A DNA stretch of 64,000 bases from Amphibacillus sp. MSJ-3 (GCF_018919165.1 NZ_JAHLQM010000006.1:1-64000), one strand, 5' to 3'; counted from the stretch's first letter, positions 16,499-26,317 are shown. Numbers and translations are program-made. Notes: generated by a model from the letters alone, not told the origin.

Positions 16499-17309
16499 AA
16501 ATGTCATTAATATCTATTAAATTCATTTCACAAAAATACGCTAAAAACCGATTGATTTTTTCAATCTCATTTTGATCTGTTTTTAGGGCCATCATATCTT
16601 TTAATATTTGCGCAGTCCAAATATTATCATAGTAACGATATTTGCCAGAATTCCAGGTTGTACGATGTGGATAGTTTCGATTGATATAGTAATTCCAAAA
16701 CAGCATTTGATCTACTTCTTGATCTGTTAGTTTGATTCGATAGTTTGTATGTGAAGGAATTACCCCATCTTCACAAGAATCTCCGAAGAATAATTCATTT
16801 ACCATATAGAGTCCGAGGATGCGTCTATCTGTCTCGGCTTCCTCCAAACCTCTTTCAGTTAAAAGAACAGCACTATTCGGTTGTATGCGAGTGACTCTAT
16901 TCGGTTTCCCCTTATTTTTCCCACTCTGAATACGGCCGGAAAATACTTCCCAGTTGGTAAATATACTTTCTTGTTCCTTCCTATCAAGCCAAAAAACCAT
17001 TTGTGACTTTTCATGAATCTTAAGTCTCTTCAATTTGTTCTTGCGCTGTTCGGCAAGTAAATGTTGCTTTCTTTTTTCCTCATGTTTCTGTTCCATCGCT
17101 GCTTTTTCCTTTTTATCTTGCAAAATAACTTTCTTTAAGGATTTAGCAACATCACGGTCTTTTAGGGTGATGAAACTTCCAAAAGCATCAGGGTAGACGA
17201 ATTTTTTAATCTCATCATCAAAATCAATGGTGATAAAAGATTCGTCATGATCGACAATATTTCCTTGTCCAAAGACTTTATGAGTTATTTCCTTGTTAAT
17301 TAAATTCAC
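16467..17309 (-). CDS. Protein of unknown function with a VFGxGxV-type N-terminal module and a coiled coil
   Basis: The 280-residue protein has an N-terminal module of about 55 residues (ITHKVFGQGNIVDHDESFITIDFDDEI-type, ending FVYPDAFGSFITL), recalled as the start of many uncharacterised Firmicute proteins. A charged coiled coil follows (about 65-105), then a C-terminal domain of unknown fold. No catalytic motif is evident. GTG 17309 is chosen because AAGGAGAG lies 7 bp before it; a start at 17357 has none. The gene is duplicated downstream as a pseudogene. Confidence 0.65.
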   Translation of the reverse strand: MNLINKEITHKVFGQGNIVDHDESFITIDFDDEIKKFVYPDAFGSFITLKDRDVAKSLKKVILQDKKEKAAMEQKHEEKRKQHLLAEQRKNKLKRLKIHEKSQMVFWLDRKEQESIFTNWEVFSGRIQSGKNKGKPNRVTRIQPNSAVLLTERGLEEAETDRRILGLYMVNELFFGDSCEDGVIPSHTNYRIKLTDQEVDQMLFWNYYINRNYPHRTTWNSGKYRYYDNIWTAQILKDMMALKTDQNEIEKINRFLAYFCEMNLIDINDISEPSGALKQL

Positions 17310-17417
17310 TAACCCACTCTCCTTAATCCACCATACTATTAAAAAAGCCGCACACAAATTCTACCTGAAAGAAATTGGTACGACTCTTAAATAATACTTG
17401 ATTACGAATATATATAC

Positions 17418-17446
17418 ATTTTATCATATATTCTAAAAAGTTGCAA
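17418..17446 (-). promoter_or_regulatory. Promoter of the unknown-function gene
   Basis: On the minus strand TTGCAA (17446-17441), 17 bp, TAAAAT (17423-17418). Part of it lies inside the left 284-bp repeat, so the -35 box belongs to the duplicated segment. Confidence 0.55.
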
Positions 17447-17709
17447 ATTGGTCATTGACAACTATTCGTTTTTTATCGTATAATAATTGTTTATTTAATC
17501 AAATAAGTTTTTTTGGATGAGATAAAAAACGCATTGAATGATAATTTATTTTATTTTTTAATATTAATAACCAGAATCATCGGATATTAAATTGTCGATC
17601 ATTTTATAATCATATTTTTGTAGCGGCTTTTCTGCTGGACCTTCTAACACCTCACCCGTATATGAAAATCTGGAACCATGACAAGGGCAATCCCAACTTC
17701 TTTCACCAC
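17426..17709. repeat. Left copy of the 284-bp direct repeat flanking the IS1634-type element
   Basis: 17426-17709 matches 19673-19956 with a constant offset of 2247 bp and no difference that I could see. It contains the last 146 bp of the FAD/Rieske gene (17564-17709) and about 138 bp downstream of that gene. It is read as a very long target-site duplication. Confidence 0.9.
17455..17484 (+). promoter_or_regulatory. Consensus promoter inside the left repeat, pointing into the IS1634-type element
   Basis: TTGACA (17455-17460), 18 bp, TATAAT (17479-17484). It reads rightward toward the transposase, about 360 bp away. An identical copy at 19702-19731 reads antisense into the FAD/Rieske gene. 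Confidence 0.6.
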
Positions 17710-17792
17710 GGGAGTTTGACACTTGAATAATAAAAAAATGTCTAGAAAGCCTATTATGGCTTTATTTTTTTGTCAAATTCTCCACATAACTA

Positions 17793-17821
17793 TTGAGTAC
17801 TATTTAGTACTATGATATAAT
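17793..17821 (+). promoter_or_regulatory. Transposase promoter with an overlapping palindrome
   Basis: TTGAGT (17793-17798), 17 bp, TATAAT (17816-17821). A palindrome AGTACTA-TT-TAGTACT (17796-17811) overlaps the -35 box and spacer and could bind a repressor or the transposase itself. Confidence 0.6.
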
Positions 17822-17852
17822 TAATACATTACATAGGATTTGAGGGATTTCT

Positions 17853-19592
17853 ATGCGGATTAAAAAAAGTGTGTCCAAGAATTCTGTTTCCTATTCGATT
17901 ATTGAAAACGTTAGGGACATCCATGGAAAATCTACAACCAAAGTCGTTGAAGCGTTGGGGAATGAAGAACAAATTCGTAGAAAACATCCAGGTGTTGATC
18001 CCGAGGAATGGGCGCGTGAATATGCTAAAAAGTTAACGGAAGAACAGAAAAAGAAATCAGAAACGATCTTGATTAAATACAATCCCAATAAACCAATATC
18101 CAAAGAAAAAAGACGGTCATTTAATGTTGGGTACCTCTTCCTAAAATCAATTTATCACCAATTAAAGTTAGACATCATTTGTAAGGAAATCTCAGATCGG
18201 CATAACTTTCAATACGATCTTAATAAAATTCTATCCCTGCTAATCTATATGCGGATTCTTCATCCAACTTCTAAAAAAGGAACGTTGGAAAGGGCAGATG
18301 ATCTTTTGGAGTCACACTCAATCGAAAATCATCAAATGTATCGTGCATTAGATATTTTAGCTGAAGAATCTGATTTTATTGAAAAAGCAGTCTATAAAAA
18401 TAGCACGGCAATTGTTGGACGCGAAACGGAACTTCTATACTATGACTGCACGAATTTCTATTTCGAAATAGAGGAAGCTGATGGCTTGAAACAATATGGC
18501 ATGTCAAAGGAGAATCGACCAAACCCTATTGTACAAATGGGGCTGTTCATGGACGGGAGTGGGCTTCCTCTTGCCTTTGTTATTCATCCTGGGAATCAAA
18601 ATGAACAACCGACGTTGAAGCCACTTGAAAAGCGTATTTTAAAGGAGTTCCAACTCTCTAAATTTGTAGTCTGCACGGATGCTGGACTATCTTCCTATGA
18701 AAACCGACTTTATAATTCAATAAGCGATCGAGCCTTTGTCACCACACAGTCCATCAAGAAATTAAAAAAACATTTGAAAGAGTGGGCTCTGGATCCTTCT
18801 GGCTGGTATATCGCTGATTCAACTCATGCGACCACTAAAAAGAAGAGAGAATCGATTAATCTAAATAATCTTGACCTTAAAAATGACTCTCATGTGTATT
18901 ACAAGGAGCGTTGGATACATGAAAATGGCCTGGAACAGAAACTTATTGTGACTTTTTCTCCAAAGCACAAACGCTATCAGACTAAAATTCGCGAAAGACA
19001 GATAGAACGGGCACAAAAGAAAGTCGACAACCCTTCTAGTATCGATAAACACCGTGCAAATGATCCAGACCGTTTTATTCAATCCACTCATGTCACAGAT
19101 GATGGTGAAATTGCTAAAAAAAGCAGTCATTCAATCGATTGTGAACGTGTCAATGAAGAAGCAATTTATGATGGCTTTTATGGCGTATGTACAAATTTAG
19201 AAAGTACACCAGAGGAAATTGTTAAAATTAATCAACAACGCTGGGAGATAGAAGAATCTTTCCGAATTCTAAAAAGTGAAATGCGATCACGTCCAGTTTT
19301 TCTTCAAAAAGATGAGCGTATCAAAGCACACTTTCTTGTGTGTTTTCTGTCATTATTATGCTACCGTATAATTGAGAAAAAAATTGATGGATCAGCTACG
19401 TGTTGTGAAATCATTCAAACATTACGAGATATGAAAGTACTTGAGGCTACCAATGAAGGGTATATACCTATTTACACAAGAACTGATTTAACTGATAAGT
19501 TACATGATGTTTTCGGCTTTCGAACGGATACTGAGATAGTTAGCCTACAAAAAATGAAAAAAATTTTAAAACAGGTTGTAAAACATAAATAG
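17853..19592 (+). CDS. IS1634-family (IS4 superfamily) transposase
   Basis: The 579-residue DDE transposase shows YDCTNFYFEIEE (first Asp, near residue 198), VVCTDAGLSS (second Asp, near 275) and the YREK-like segment INQQRWEIEESFRILKSEMRSRPVF (catalytic Glu, near 470). Length and a large insertion before the last acidic residue fit the IS1634 subgroup. The frame is intact. It has its own promoter (17793-17821) and terminator. The GGATTTGAGGG region before ATG gives a modest ribosome site. Confidence 0.92.
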   Translation: MRIKKSVSKNSVSYSIIENVRDIHGKSTTKVVEALGNEEQIRRKHPGVDPEEWAREYAKKLTEEQKKKSETILIKYNPNKPISKEKRRSFNVGYLFLKSIYHQLKLDIICKEISDRHNFQYDLNKILSLLIYMRILHPTSKKGTLERADDLLESHSIENHQMYRALDILAEESDFIEKAVYKNSTAIVGRETELLYYDCTNFYFEIEEADGLKQYGMSKENRPNPIVQMGLFMDGSGLPLAFVIHPGNQNEQPTLKPLEKRILKEFQLSKFVVCTDAGLSSYENRLYNSISDRAFVTTQSIKKLKKHLKEWALDPSGWYIADSTHATTKKKRESINLNNLDLKNDSHVYYKERWIHENGLEQKLIVTFSPKHKRYQTKIRERQIERAQKKVDNPSSIDKHRANDPDRFIQSTHVTDDGEIAKKSSHSIDCERVNEEAIYDGFYGVCTNLESTPEEIVKINQQRWEIEESFRILKSEMRSRPVFLQKDERIKAHFLVCFLSLLCYRIIEKKIDGSATCCEIIQTLRDMKVLEATNEGYIPIYTRTDLTDKLHDVFGFRTDTEIVSLQKMKKILKQVVKHK

Positions 19593-19613
19593 TACTCACT
19601 TTTAGACATTAAA

Positions 19614-19656
19614 AAAACCACAAGAAGACTTAGTATATAAGCATTCTTGTGGTTTT
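19614..19656 (+). terminator. Terminator of the IS1634-type transposase
   Basis: A perfect 13-bp stem AAAACCACAAGAA (19614-19626)/TTCTTGTGGTTTT (19644-19656), 16 bp inside the right end of the element. Confidence 0.85.
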
Positions 19657-19672
19657 AACTGTCAAAGATGAG

Positions 19673-19956
19673 ATATATTCTAAAAAGTTGCAAATTGGTC
19701 ATTGACAACTATTCGTTTTTTATCGTATAATAATTGTTTATTTAATCAAATAAGTTTTTTTGGATGAGATAAAAAACGCATTGAATGATAATTTATTTTA
19801 TTTTTTAATATTAATAACCAGAATCATCGGATATTAAATTGTCGATCATTTTATAATCATATTTTTGTAGCGGCTTTTCTGCTGGACCTTCTAACACCTC
19901 ACCCGTATATGAAAATCTGGAACCATGACAAGGGCAATCCCAACTTCTTTCACCAC
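19673..19956. repeat. Right copy of the 284-bp direct repeat
   Basis: Partner of 17426-17709. It contains the true 3' end of the FAD/Rieske gene (19811-19956) and its downstream flank. Because the duplication is longer than the disrupted end, the gene was restored intact after insertion. Confidence 0.9.
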
Positions 19957-21388
19957 TATTCCATTCTACTTCACAGCCAATATGGGTACAGGTTGTGTCT
20001 ACGATATGGAGTTTTCCATTCTTATCTTTATAGGCTCCCTTACGTTCTCCTTTAATGCTAAAAACACTTCCTTCATCATTGGCTAAAGTATTAGGGTCTT
20101 TATTACATAATTGGAGTTTTCCCTTAATTAAGTGTTCCGCTACATTTGCATTTTCAATTAAAAAGTTTTTTAAACTTGGTCTAGCATAAAATCTTGAAGG
20201 TGTATACAAGTCCGCAAGGTTATTTTTCCTGCCCAAGACAATATCAGTTAACAAAAGTGCAGCTGCCGTTCCATTAGACATGCCCCATTTTCTATAGCCA
20301 CTTGCAATTAAAATCTTTTCTTGACCTGATGTTATTTTTCCGACATATGGAACTTTATCAAGAGTCGTCAAGTCCTGCGCTGACCATTTATAATAAACCG
20401 CTTCAAGTCCTAAAACATGTTCACCAAAAACCTCTAGTGCTTGATAATGCTTGCTCGTATCAATTCCTTGCCCAGTTTTGTGACTCTCTCCACCAATCAA
20501 GACCATTTCTTCACCATTAATCATAACTGATCTTAAGGAACGTGTAGGTTGGTCTGCACTAATATACATTCCTCCAGGGAATTTACTGTTTGTCTTTGCT
20601 GCAATAATATAAGAACGATCAGCCTTCATTCTTGTTGAATAGAGACCAAGTCCTTCGTAAAAGGGAAAATGTGTACAAGCAAGGATATAGTCAGCTGTGA
20701 CATGAAAATCCCCACGAGTAAATACGGTTGGTTGATTTCTTGTTTCAACATCAACCGCAGTTGTCTGTTCAAAAATTTGTCCCCCTTCTTTTATGATCTG
20801 GTTAACTAAAGTTGTCAGATATTTAAGTGGATGGAACTGTGCTTGGTTTTTCATAATCAAAGCATTTTTTACTTTGATATCAAGTGGGATCTCATCAACA
20901 AGGCTACTTTTAATCCCTAATGCCTCATATGCTTTAGCTTCTTGTTCAAGTTTTATGGCATAGTCTTCAGTTGTTGCATATAGCCATGCATCTTGTTTAC
21001 TAAAATCACACTCGATTTGAAGCTGATCAATTGTTTTAATAATAAAGTTCATTGCTGTCATATTGGCTTCATAATACAATCTTGCTTTACTTTTACCCAT
21101 ATTTGTTATTAATTCATCATAAATTAGATGATGTTGGGCAGTAATCTTTGCGGTTGTATGTCCACTAGTGCCATTTAGTAATTTGTCCGCCTCTAATAGA
21201 GCGACTTTTAAACCCTTATTTGCTAAAAGATAGGCAGCTGTTATTCCAGTAATTCCACCACCAACAATAACTGCATCAACATGGATATCCTTTTCTAACT
21301 TTGGAAATTCAGGTAATGTTATAGACTTTGTCCAATAGGATGTTGTGTAGTCAGGGAGTTTCTCTTTTGTACGATTATTATCAGTCAT
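19811..21388 (-). CDS. yhfW: FAD-dependent oxidoreductase with a C-terminal Rieske domain (YhfW-like)
   Basis: The 525-residue protein has a DAO-type FAD domain starting with VDAVIVGGGITGITAAYLLA (near residue 37). A Rieske [2Fe-2S] domain follows in the last 90 residues, with CTHIGCEV and [19 protein letters not shown] (the two Cys-x-His / Cys-x2-His pairs). This is the layout of Bacillus YhfW. The substrate is unknown; glycine or amino-acid oxidase-like folds accept amines. It reads leftward, and its last 146 bp are duplicated on the other side of the IS1634-type element. The start at 21388 has GGAGGA upstream. Confidence 0.88.
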   Translation of the reverse strand: MTDNNRTKEKLPDYTTSYWTKSITLPEFPKLEKDIHVDAVIVGGGITGITAAYLLANKGLKVALLEADKLLNGTSGHTTAKITAQHHLIYDELITNMGKSKARLYYEANMTAMNFIIKTIDQLQIECDFSKQDAWLYATTEDYAIKLEQEAKAYEALGIKSSLVDEIPLDIKVKNALIMKNQAQFHPLKYLTTLVNQIIKEGGQIFEQTTAVDVETRNQPTVFTRGDFHVTADYILACTHFPFYEGLGLYSTRMKADRSYIIAAKTNSKFPGGMYISADQPTRSLRSVMINGEEMVLIGGESHKTGQGIDTSKHYQALEVFGEHVLGLEAVYYKWSAQDLTTLDKVPYVGKITSGQEKILIASGYRKWGMSNGTAAALLLTDIVLGRKNNLADLYTPSRFYARPSLKNFLIENANVAEHLIKGKLQLCNKDPNTLANDEGSVFSIKGERKGAYKDKNGKLHIVDTTCTHIGCEVEWNSGERSWDCPCHGSRFSYTGEVLEGPAEKPLQKYDYKMIDNLISDDSGY

Positions 21389-21623
21389 GGTCAGTCAATC
21401 CTCCTAATTCACACTTCATATCGTTAGGGTTTCCTATCTATCATTTGTTTATACTATTTGACCTATCCATTACTTAATCCCAGACAAAAATGAAGTGAAA
21501 ATTCCCTCAGAAGCAATCAAGAAAATTACGGGTCGCCCAATCTTTTAAAATCAATCTCATATTAGACGCATTCCCCATATAGTAAATTAAGGCGTTTTTA
21601 TCAGTTATAAGGAGGAAAACTGA

Positions 21624-22052
21624 ATGAACTATAATGACGATCCTAATCAAGTTTTTCCATATCAGTCGGACATAGATGAAAGACAATTTAATTTTCCAGG
21701 ATATTGGTTTGGTCAACTTTTAGGCCCCGGGGCAGGTAGTGGACCAGCCATCTTCCCTGGTAGCCCTGGTATTTTTCCCGGTGGAGGTAGTGGACAACAA
21801 AGTGGCCCACCAACAACCCCACCCCCAAGTTTTATACCAGAACAACAGCAGTTCCAAACCTTGGCGATTGACCCGGGAGGCATCCGAGGCTGTTTATTTA
21901 GATTCACCTATATTTGGTTAAGAAGAGATGCTTTTTGGTTTTATCCAACCTTTGTTGGTCGAACATCAATTGCGGGATTTAGGTGGACGGGTTTTAGGTG
22001 GGTTTATTTTGGAATAGATTTAAACCAAATTCAATCCTTTCAATGCTTTTAA
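21624..22052 (+). CDS. Gly/Pro-rich protein with an aromatic C-terminal domain, unknown function
   Basis: The 142-residue protein has a polar start, a low-complexity middle (residues 33-70; GPG, PGG and PPP runs) and a conserved-looking C-terminal part rich in Phe, Trp, Tyr and Arg. The latter includes two similar units (GGIRGCLFRFTYIW, then GFRWTGFRWVYFG) and ends QCF. Two cysteines are present. There is no signal peptide. Similar proteins occur in spore-forming bacilli as far as I recall, but I cannot assign a function. AAGGAGGA precedes the ATG. Confidence 0.7.
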   Translation: MNYNDDPNQVFPYQSDIDERQFNFPGYWFGQLLGPGAGSGPAIFPGSPGIFPGGGSGQQSGPPTTPPPSFIPEQQQFQTLAIDPGGIRGCLFRFTYIWLRRDAFWFYPTFVGRTSIAGFRWTGFRWVYFGIDLNQIQSFQCF

Positions 22053-22062
22053 TAATACAAAT

Positions 22063-22093
22063 AAAGTGCCCTTCACTAGGTGAGAGGCACTTT
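22063..22093. terminator. Bidirectional terminator between convergent genes
   Basis: AAAGTGCC (22063-22070) pairs with GGCACTTT (22086-22093), extended by TCAC/GTGA inside the loop. Confidence 0.8.
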
Positions 22094-22101
22094 ACTTGCA
22101 T

Positions 22102-24153
22102 TTAATCTAATTTAAGATTGATGGCATTTAGAGCAACAATAATTGTACTAATCGACATTATGATTCCAGCAATTGTTGGCGGGAATAGTACACCCCATGG
22201 CGCTAACACACCTGCTGCTAGTGGGATGGCAATAATATTGTAGCCTGCTCCCCACCACAAATTCTGAATTTGTTTCCGCATTGTATTTTCTGAAAGTGTT
22301 AGAAAATGCATAATATCTGCCGGGTCACTTTTAACTAAGATGACATCAGCAGATTCAATAGCCACATCAGTTCCAGCTCCAATCGCTATACCAATATCTG
22401 AGCGAACAAGACTAGGTGCATCGTTAATTCCATCACCGACCATCATAACTTTTTTCCCTTGGTCTTGGTATTCCCTGACAATCTGCTCTTTATCTTCAGG
22501 CATCTTTTCCGAATGGCTGGTCTTAATCCCAAGTTCTTTAGCAACACCCTCAGCAACTTGGCGATTATCACCGGTCACCATTACAGGTTCAATGTTACGA
22601 GCTTTTAATTCATCAATTAATTGTTTAGAATTTGGTTTGATTTGATCACCTTGCGCAACCAGTCCTACATTTTCCCCATCAATGATTAGGAAACTAATAG
22701 AATTACCTTCGCTTGCTAATTCATCAAATAACCTTTTTTCATAAGGGATATTATGTTTGTCTAAATATGAGGCATTTGTTATTTTCATGTGATATCCATC
22801 AACAACAGCTTCTAATCCAATACCAGGTAAGTTATTGACCTCATCTGCTTTTGGATAAGAGATCGATAATTCTTTTACTTTGTTTAAGATTCCCAGTGCT
22901 AGTGGATGTGTGGAGCTCTCTTCTATTGAAGCCATCAATCCTAAAACCTCATCATTAGAAAACCGATCGGTAAATGATTGGAAATGGTTGACGGCAAAAT
23001 TTCCTTCTGTTAATGTTCCTGTTTTATCCATTAATAAAATATCGATATGCTGAGCAATCTCCATAACTTCTCTATTCTTGATGATCAGACCGTTTTGCGC
23101 CCCTAAACTTGTCGAACGCGCTGTTACAAGTGGAATGGCAAGACCTAATGCATGTGGACAAGCAATAACTAATACTGAAACAAAACGGATTAATGCATCA
23201 TTAATACCTGTGAAAAATAAATACCAGATAATGAAGGAAATAATCCCAGCTATTAAGGCAAAGTAAAATAACCAGCCCGCTACCTTATCCGAGAGCAATT
23301 CAGCCCTAGACTGATCTCGTTGTGCTTCACTAACGAGATCCATAACTTGAGATAGGTAACCCGATTTCCCTGTAGCGGTAACTTTTACTTTTATCGTTCC
23401 AGATCCATTAACTGACCCACCAATCACTTGATCATCAACAGATTTATCTACCTGTTTAGATTCACCGGTTACTAGTGACTCATCTACGGAAGTATGGCCA
23501 GAAATAATGACTCCATCTGCCGGAATATGATCTCCAGCTGAAACGCGTATCACATCGTCTTCCGTTATGTCAGTCAATTGAACGACTTCTGTACTCCCAT
23601 CTTTATTTACCCGAGTCGCTTCCTTTGGCAAGAGTTCTGCCATTTTCTTTAGTGCGTTGTTTGCTTCGCCTACAGCATTATTTTCAATCCAATGCCCCAA
23701 CAACATTATGATAATCAGGGTTGCGAGTTCCCAAAAGAAATCCATCAATTCTTCTTGTGATGAACTAAAATAATTAATAAAAAAGGCATATAGGCTATAG
23801 AAATAAGCAACAGAGATACCTAATGAGACTAATGTCATCATTGCAGGTTGTTTATTCTTTAGTTCATGTACTGCATGTGTTAAGAATGGCTTACCCCCAT
23901 AAAAGTATAGAAAAGTAGCCGCTGCTAAAACAAGCCAATTTGATCCTTGAAATGAAAGTGTAAATGGAAATTCTATCCCCATCATTGGCCAAAATACTAT
24001 AATAAAAAGCGCAAATGGTAATGAAATTAAAAAGATTTTTTTGAAGTCTCCGTGATGCCCATGTCCTTCATTGTGCTCATTGTGCTCATGGTGATGATGA
24101 TGGCTATTATCGTGATCATCAGGATTATGCTGATGATCATGTTCATGTACCAT
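22102..24153 (-). CDS. copB: Copper-type P1B ATPase with CPH motif (CopB family)
   Basis: The 683-residue membrane pump has a His-rich N-terminus (more than a dozen His in the first 36 residues) and eight expected helices. It shows the transmembrane motif [12 protein letters not shown], phosphorylation loop DKTGTLTEG and hinge [14 protein letters not shown] instead of CPC marks the CopB (P1B-3) subgroup, linked to copper or silver export. It is the most distal gene of the metal cluster but has its own ribosome site, 245 bp after the neighbouring pump, with a terminator between them. A separate promoter is therefore likely. Confidence 0.9.
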   Translation of the reverse strand: MVHEHDHQHNPDDHDNSHHHHHEHNEHNEGHGHHGDFKKIFLISLPFALFIIVFWPMMGIEFPFTLSFQGSNWLVLAAATFLYFYGGKPFLTHAVHELKNKQPAMMTLVSLGISVAYFYSLYAFFINYFSSSQEELMDFFWELATLIIIMLLGHWIENNAVGEANNALKKMAELLPKEATRVNKDGSTEVVQLTDITEDDVIRVSAGDHIPADGVIISGHTSVDESLVTGESKQVDKSVDDQVIGGSVNGSGTIKVKVTATGKSGYLSQVMDLVSEAQRDQSRAELLSDKVAGWLFYFALIAGIISFIIWYLFFTGINDALIRFVSVLVIACPHALGLAIPLVTARSTSLGAQNGLIIKNREVMEIAQHIDILLMDKTGTLTEGNFAVNHFQSFTDRFSNDEVLGLMASIEESSTHPLALGILNKVKELSISYPKADEVNNLPGIGLEAVVDGYHMKITNASYLDKHNIPYEKRLFDELASEGNSISFLIIDGENVGLVAQGDQIKPNSKQLIDELKARNIEPVMVTGDNRQVAEGVAKELGIKTSHSEKMPEDKEQIVREYQDQGKKVMMVGDGINDAPSLVRSDIGIAIGAGTDVAIESADVILVKSDPADIMHFLTLSENTMRKQIQNLWWGAGYNIIAIPLAAGVLAPWGVLFPPTIAGIIMSISTIIVALNAINLKLD

Positions 24154-24324
24154 TAATAGAACCTCCTATGGATCGTTATTTCATACATTAGAAAATATTT
24201 TTCCTTATACTTACTATTCCCTATTTACTTGGATGAATAACATATTAATCAACCCACCACTTAATTTCTAAAAAAATATGAAGGTGAAGACTTCTGTTAG
24301 AAAGTAGATATATTGCATTAAAAA

Positions 24325-24380
24325 ACGCCCCATTTATAATTAAAGAGAATTTACTTTCCCTTTAATAATAAACGGAGCGT
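24325..24380 (-). terminator. Terminator between the two metal ATPase genes
   Basis: ACGCCCCATTTATAATTAAAG (24325-24345, 21 nt) pairs with 24360-24380 with three mismatches. The minus strand then reads GCGTTTTTTAAT. Confidence 0.85.
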
Positions 24381-24397
24381 ATCATAACAATTAGGAT

Positions 24398-26317
24398 TTA
24401 TTTACTCATTAAAAGTCGCAGACCATTCAGTATAACGACTAGGGTGCTTCCTTCATGAATAATGACACTGATTGCCATATCTGTCAAACCTAAAAAACTA
24501 ACAAGGACTAAACAACAAACAATGACCATAGCGAAAATAATATTTTGCCAGATTACCTTGTTCATCTTTGAGGAAACTGTATGTGAGTACATCAATTTTG
24601 ACAAATCATTTTCCATTAAAACAAGGTCTGACACTTCTACTGCTACGTCGGTACCATCTCCCATGGCGATGCCTACATCTGCATTAACAAGTGCTGGTGC
24701 ATCGTTAACACCATCTCCAACCATGGCTGTGATGCCATACTTTTCTTTCTGCTGATCAATAATTTGTGATTTATCTTCTGGCATCACATTAGCAATTACC
24801 TCATCTATTCCTAACTGTTCAGCAACTACCTTCCCTGTTAATTCTGAATCACCTGTAATTAAAGTTGTGTGAACGCCTAATTGTTTAAAGTAATTAATCG
24901 TTGCTTCGGCATGTTCTTTTGGAAGGTCCATTAAAGCAATTAAACCGATTACCTGCTCATTTTTCGCAACATAGACAACTGTTTTTCCTTCGATAGATAA
25001 TTTCTGGTTTAATTCTTGATACTCATTGTCCACTTTTTCGAATGATGATGGTTTTCCAATTCGATAATGATCTCCATTATAGTCACCAGTCAAACCTTGA
25101 CCAACTTGATTATTGACTTCTATATCTAGTTGATTTTTTGCTTTAAATTTATCTAAAATCGCCGCTGCTAACGGATGGTTTGATTGCTTTTCAAGTGCAA
25201 CTATAATATCAATTATTTCTTCTTCATGAACTGAATCTGAAAAGTGATAGTGAGTTACTTCTGGCTCACCTTTTGTCAATGTACCAGTTTTATCAAAAGC
25301 AATTGATTCAATAGAAGCTAATTGAGATAAATAAGCACTCCCCTTAGATAATATCCCTTTTTTTGCTAGATTAGATGTTGCAGATAAGGTGACTGATACT
25401 GTTGCTGCTGCTAATGCGCATGGTGAAGCGGCAACTAATAGTACTAGTCCTCTGTAGAAGCTCTGAGTCCACGGCCAATTAAATACGGTCACTCCTATTA
25501 AAATCATAAGTGGAACTAGAACTAAGATTAAATTGACATATCGAGGTTCATATTTCTCGATTATACCGGCCACTTTCGTTTGATTGTCTTGATTTTGACT
25601 GACAAGTTTTAATATTTTTGCGAAGACGGTATCTTCATTTTCCTTTGTCACTTCCATCGTAAATGTTCCTGTTCCATTGATGGTACTTCCGTAAACATGA
25701 TCGCCTTCGAATTTCTCTTTAGGTATACTTTCACCATTGATCGAAGACTCATCAATAGAAGTTGTTCCCGAAATGATTTTCCCGTCGATGGGAACTTGAT
25801 CCCCATTTAGCACTTGTACAGTATCACCTACTTTTAAATCACTGACATCAATGTGCTTTATCTCCCCATCTGATGTGACGAGTCTTGCTGATGTTGGATT
25901 CATTTCAAGTAACTTAGTGATTTCTTTTTTACTCTTACCTTCTGCAAATTCTTCAAGGAAATGTGCACCTGAGAAAATAAATATTAATAATGCACCTTCC
26001 CAAAAATTGCCTAAAATTGAAGCGCCAAGTGCAGCTAATCCCATGAGTATATGGGAATTTGGTGTGAAGAATTTTCTTCTTTTAGTATTTTCAATTGTTT
26101 CTCCAATCCCCTCTAGAACAACAACATGATAGCCCGCGGTTATCATAGCAATTGAAAATAAAATATTTTTTAATAAGTCAAATTCTTCATTTAAGAATAG
26201 CGCAATTATTGCCGTGATCAATCCGATAAAATATAAGATAAGAGGAGTTTTCCCATGATCATGACAATGGGTGTGGGAATGATTATCGTGTGTTTGATGT
26301 TCATGAGTACATTTCAT
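24398..26317 (-). CDS. Heavy-metal P-type ATPase of the P1B-4 (ZosA/PfeT/CoaT-like) group
   Basis: The 639-residue pump has a short N-terminus with Cys and about seven His (CTHEHQTHDNHSHTHCHDH) and no classical CxxC domain. The membrane motif is ASPCALAAA rather than CPC, with HEGSTLVVILNGLRLL at the end, DKTGTLTKG and VGDGVNDAPAL. SPC plus HEG(G/S)T is the P1B-4 signature, whose members export Co, Fe or Zn. It follows the ArsR gene by 136 bp on the same strand. ATG 26317 is preferred over GTG 26326 because AGGTAGG is then well spaced. Confidence 0.87.
   Translation of the reverse strand: MKCTHEHQTHDNHSHTHCHDHGKTPLILYFIGLITAIIALFLNEEFDLLKNILFSIAMITAGYHVVVLEGIGETIENTKRRKFFTPNSHILMGLAALGASILGNFWEGALLIFIFSGAHFLEEFAEGKSKKEITKLLEMNPTSARLVTSDGEIKHIDVSDLKVGDTVQVLNGDQVPIDGKIISGTTSIDESSINGESIPKEKFEGDHVYGSTINGTGTFTMEVTKENEDTVFAKILKLVSQNQDNQTKVAGIIEKYEPRYVNLILVLVPLMILIGVTVFNWPWTQSFYRGLVLLVAASPCALAAATVSVTLSATSNLAKKGILSKGSAYLSQLASIESIAFDKTGTLTKGEPEVTHYHFSDSVHEEEIIDIIVALEKQSNHPLAAAILDKFKAKNQLDIEVNNQVGQGLTGDYNGDHYRIGKPSSFEKVDNEYQELNQKLSIEGKTVVYVAKNEQVIGLIALMDLPKEHAEATINYFKQLGVHTTLITGDSELTGKVVAEQLGIDEVIANVMPEDKSQIIDQQKEKYGITAMVGDGVNDAPALVNADVGIAMGDGTDVAVEVSDLVLMENDLSKLMYSHTVSSKMNKVIWQNIIFAMVIVCCLVLVSFLGLTDMAISVIIHEGSTLVVILNGLRLLMSK

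Larger units (their letters stand above)
17710..19672 (+). mobile_element. IS1634-family insertion sequence, 1963 bp
   Basis: The segment between the two 284-bp repeats carries one transposase gene, its promoter and terminator. Short imperfect inverted ends include TTTGACA, 5 bp in on the left (17715) and 6 bp in on the right (near 19666). IS1634 of Mycoplasma mycoides is known for making long, variable target duplications of hundreds of base pairs. That explains the repeats here. Confidence 0.85.

Noticed and set aside
22340-22645. Plus-strand open frame opposite the CopB gene
   Set aside because: Shadow frame with no ribosome site and no protein-like motif; the minus-strand pump is certain.
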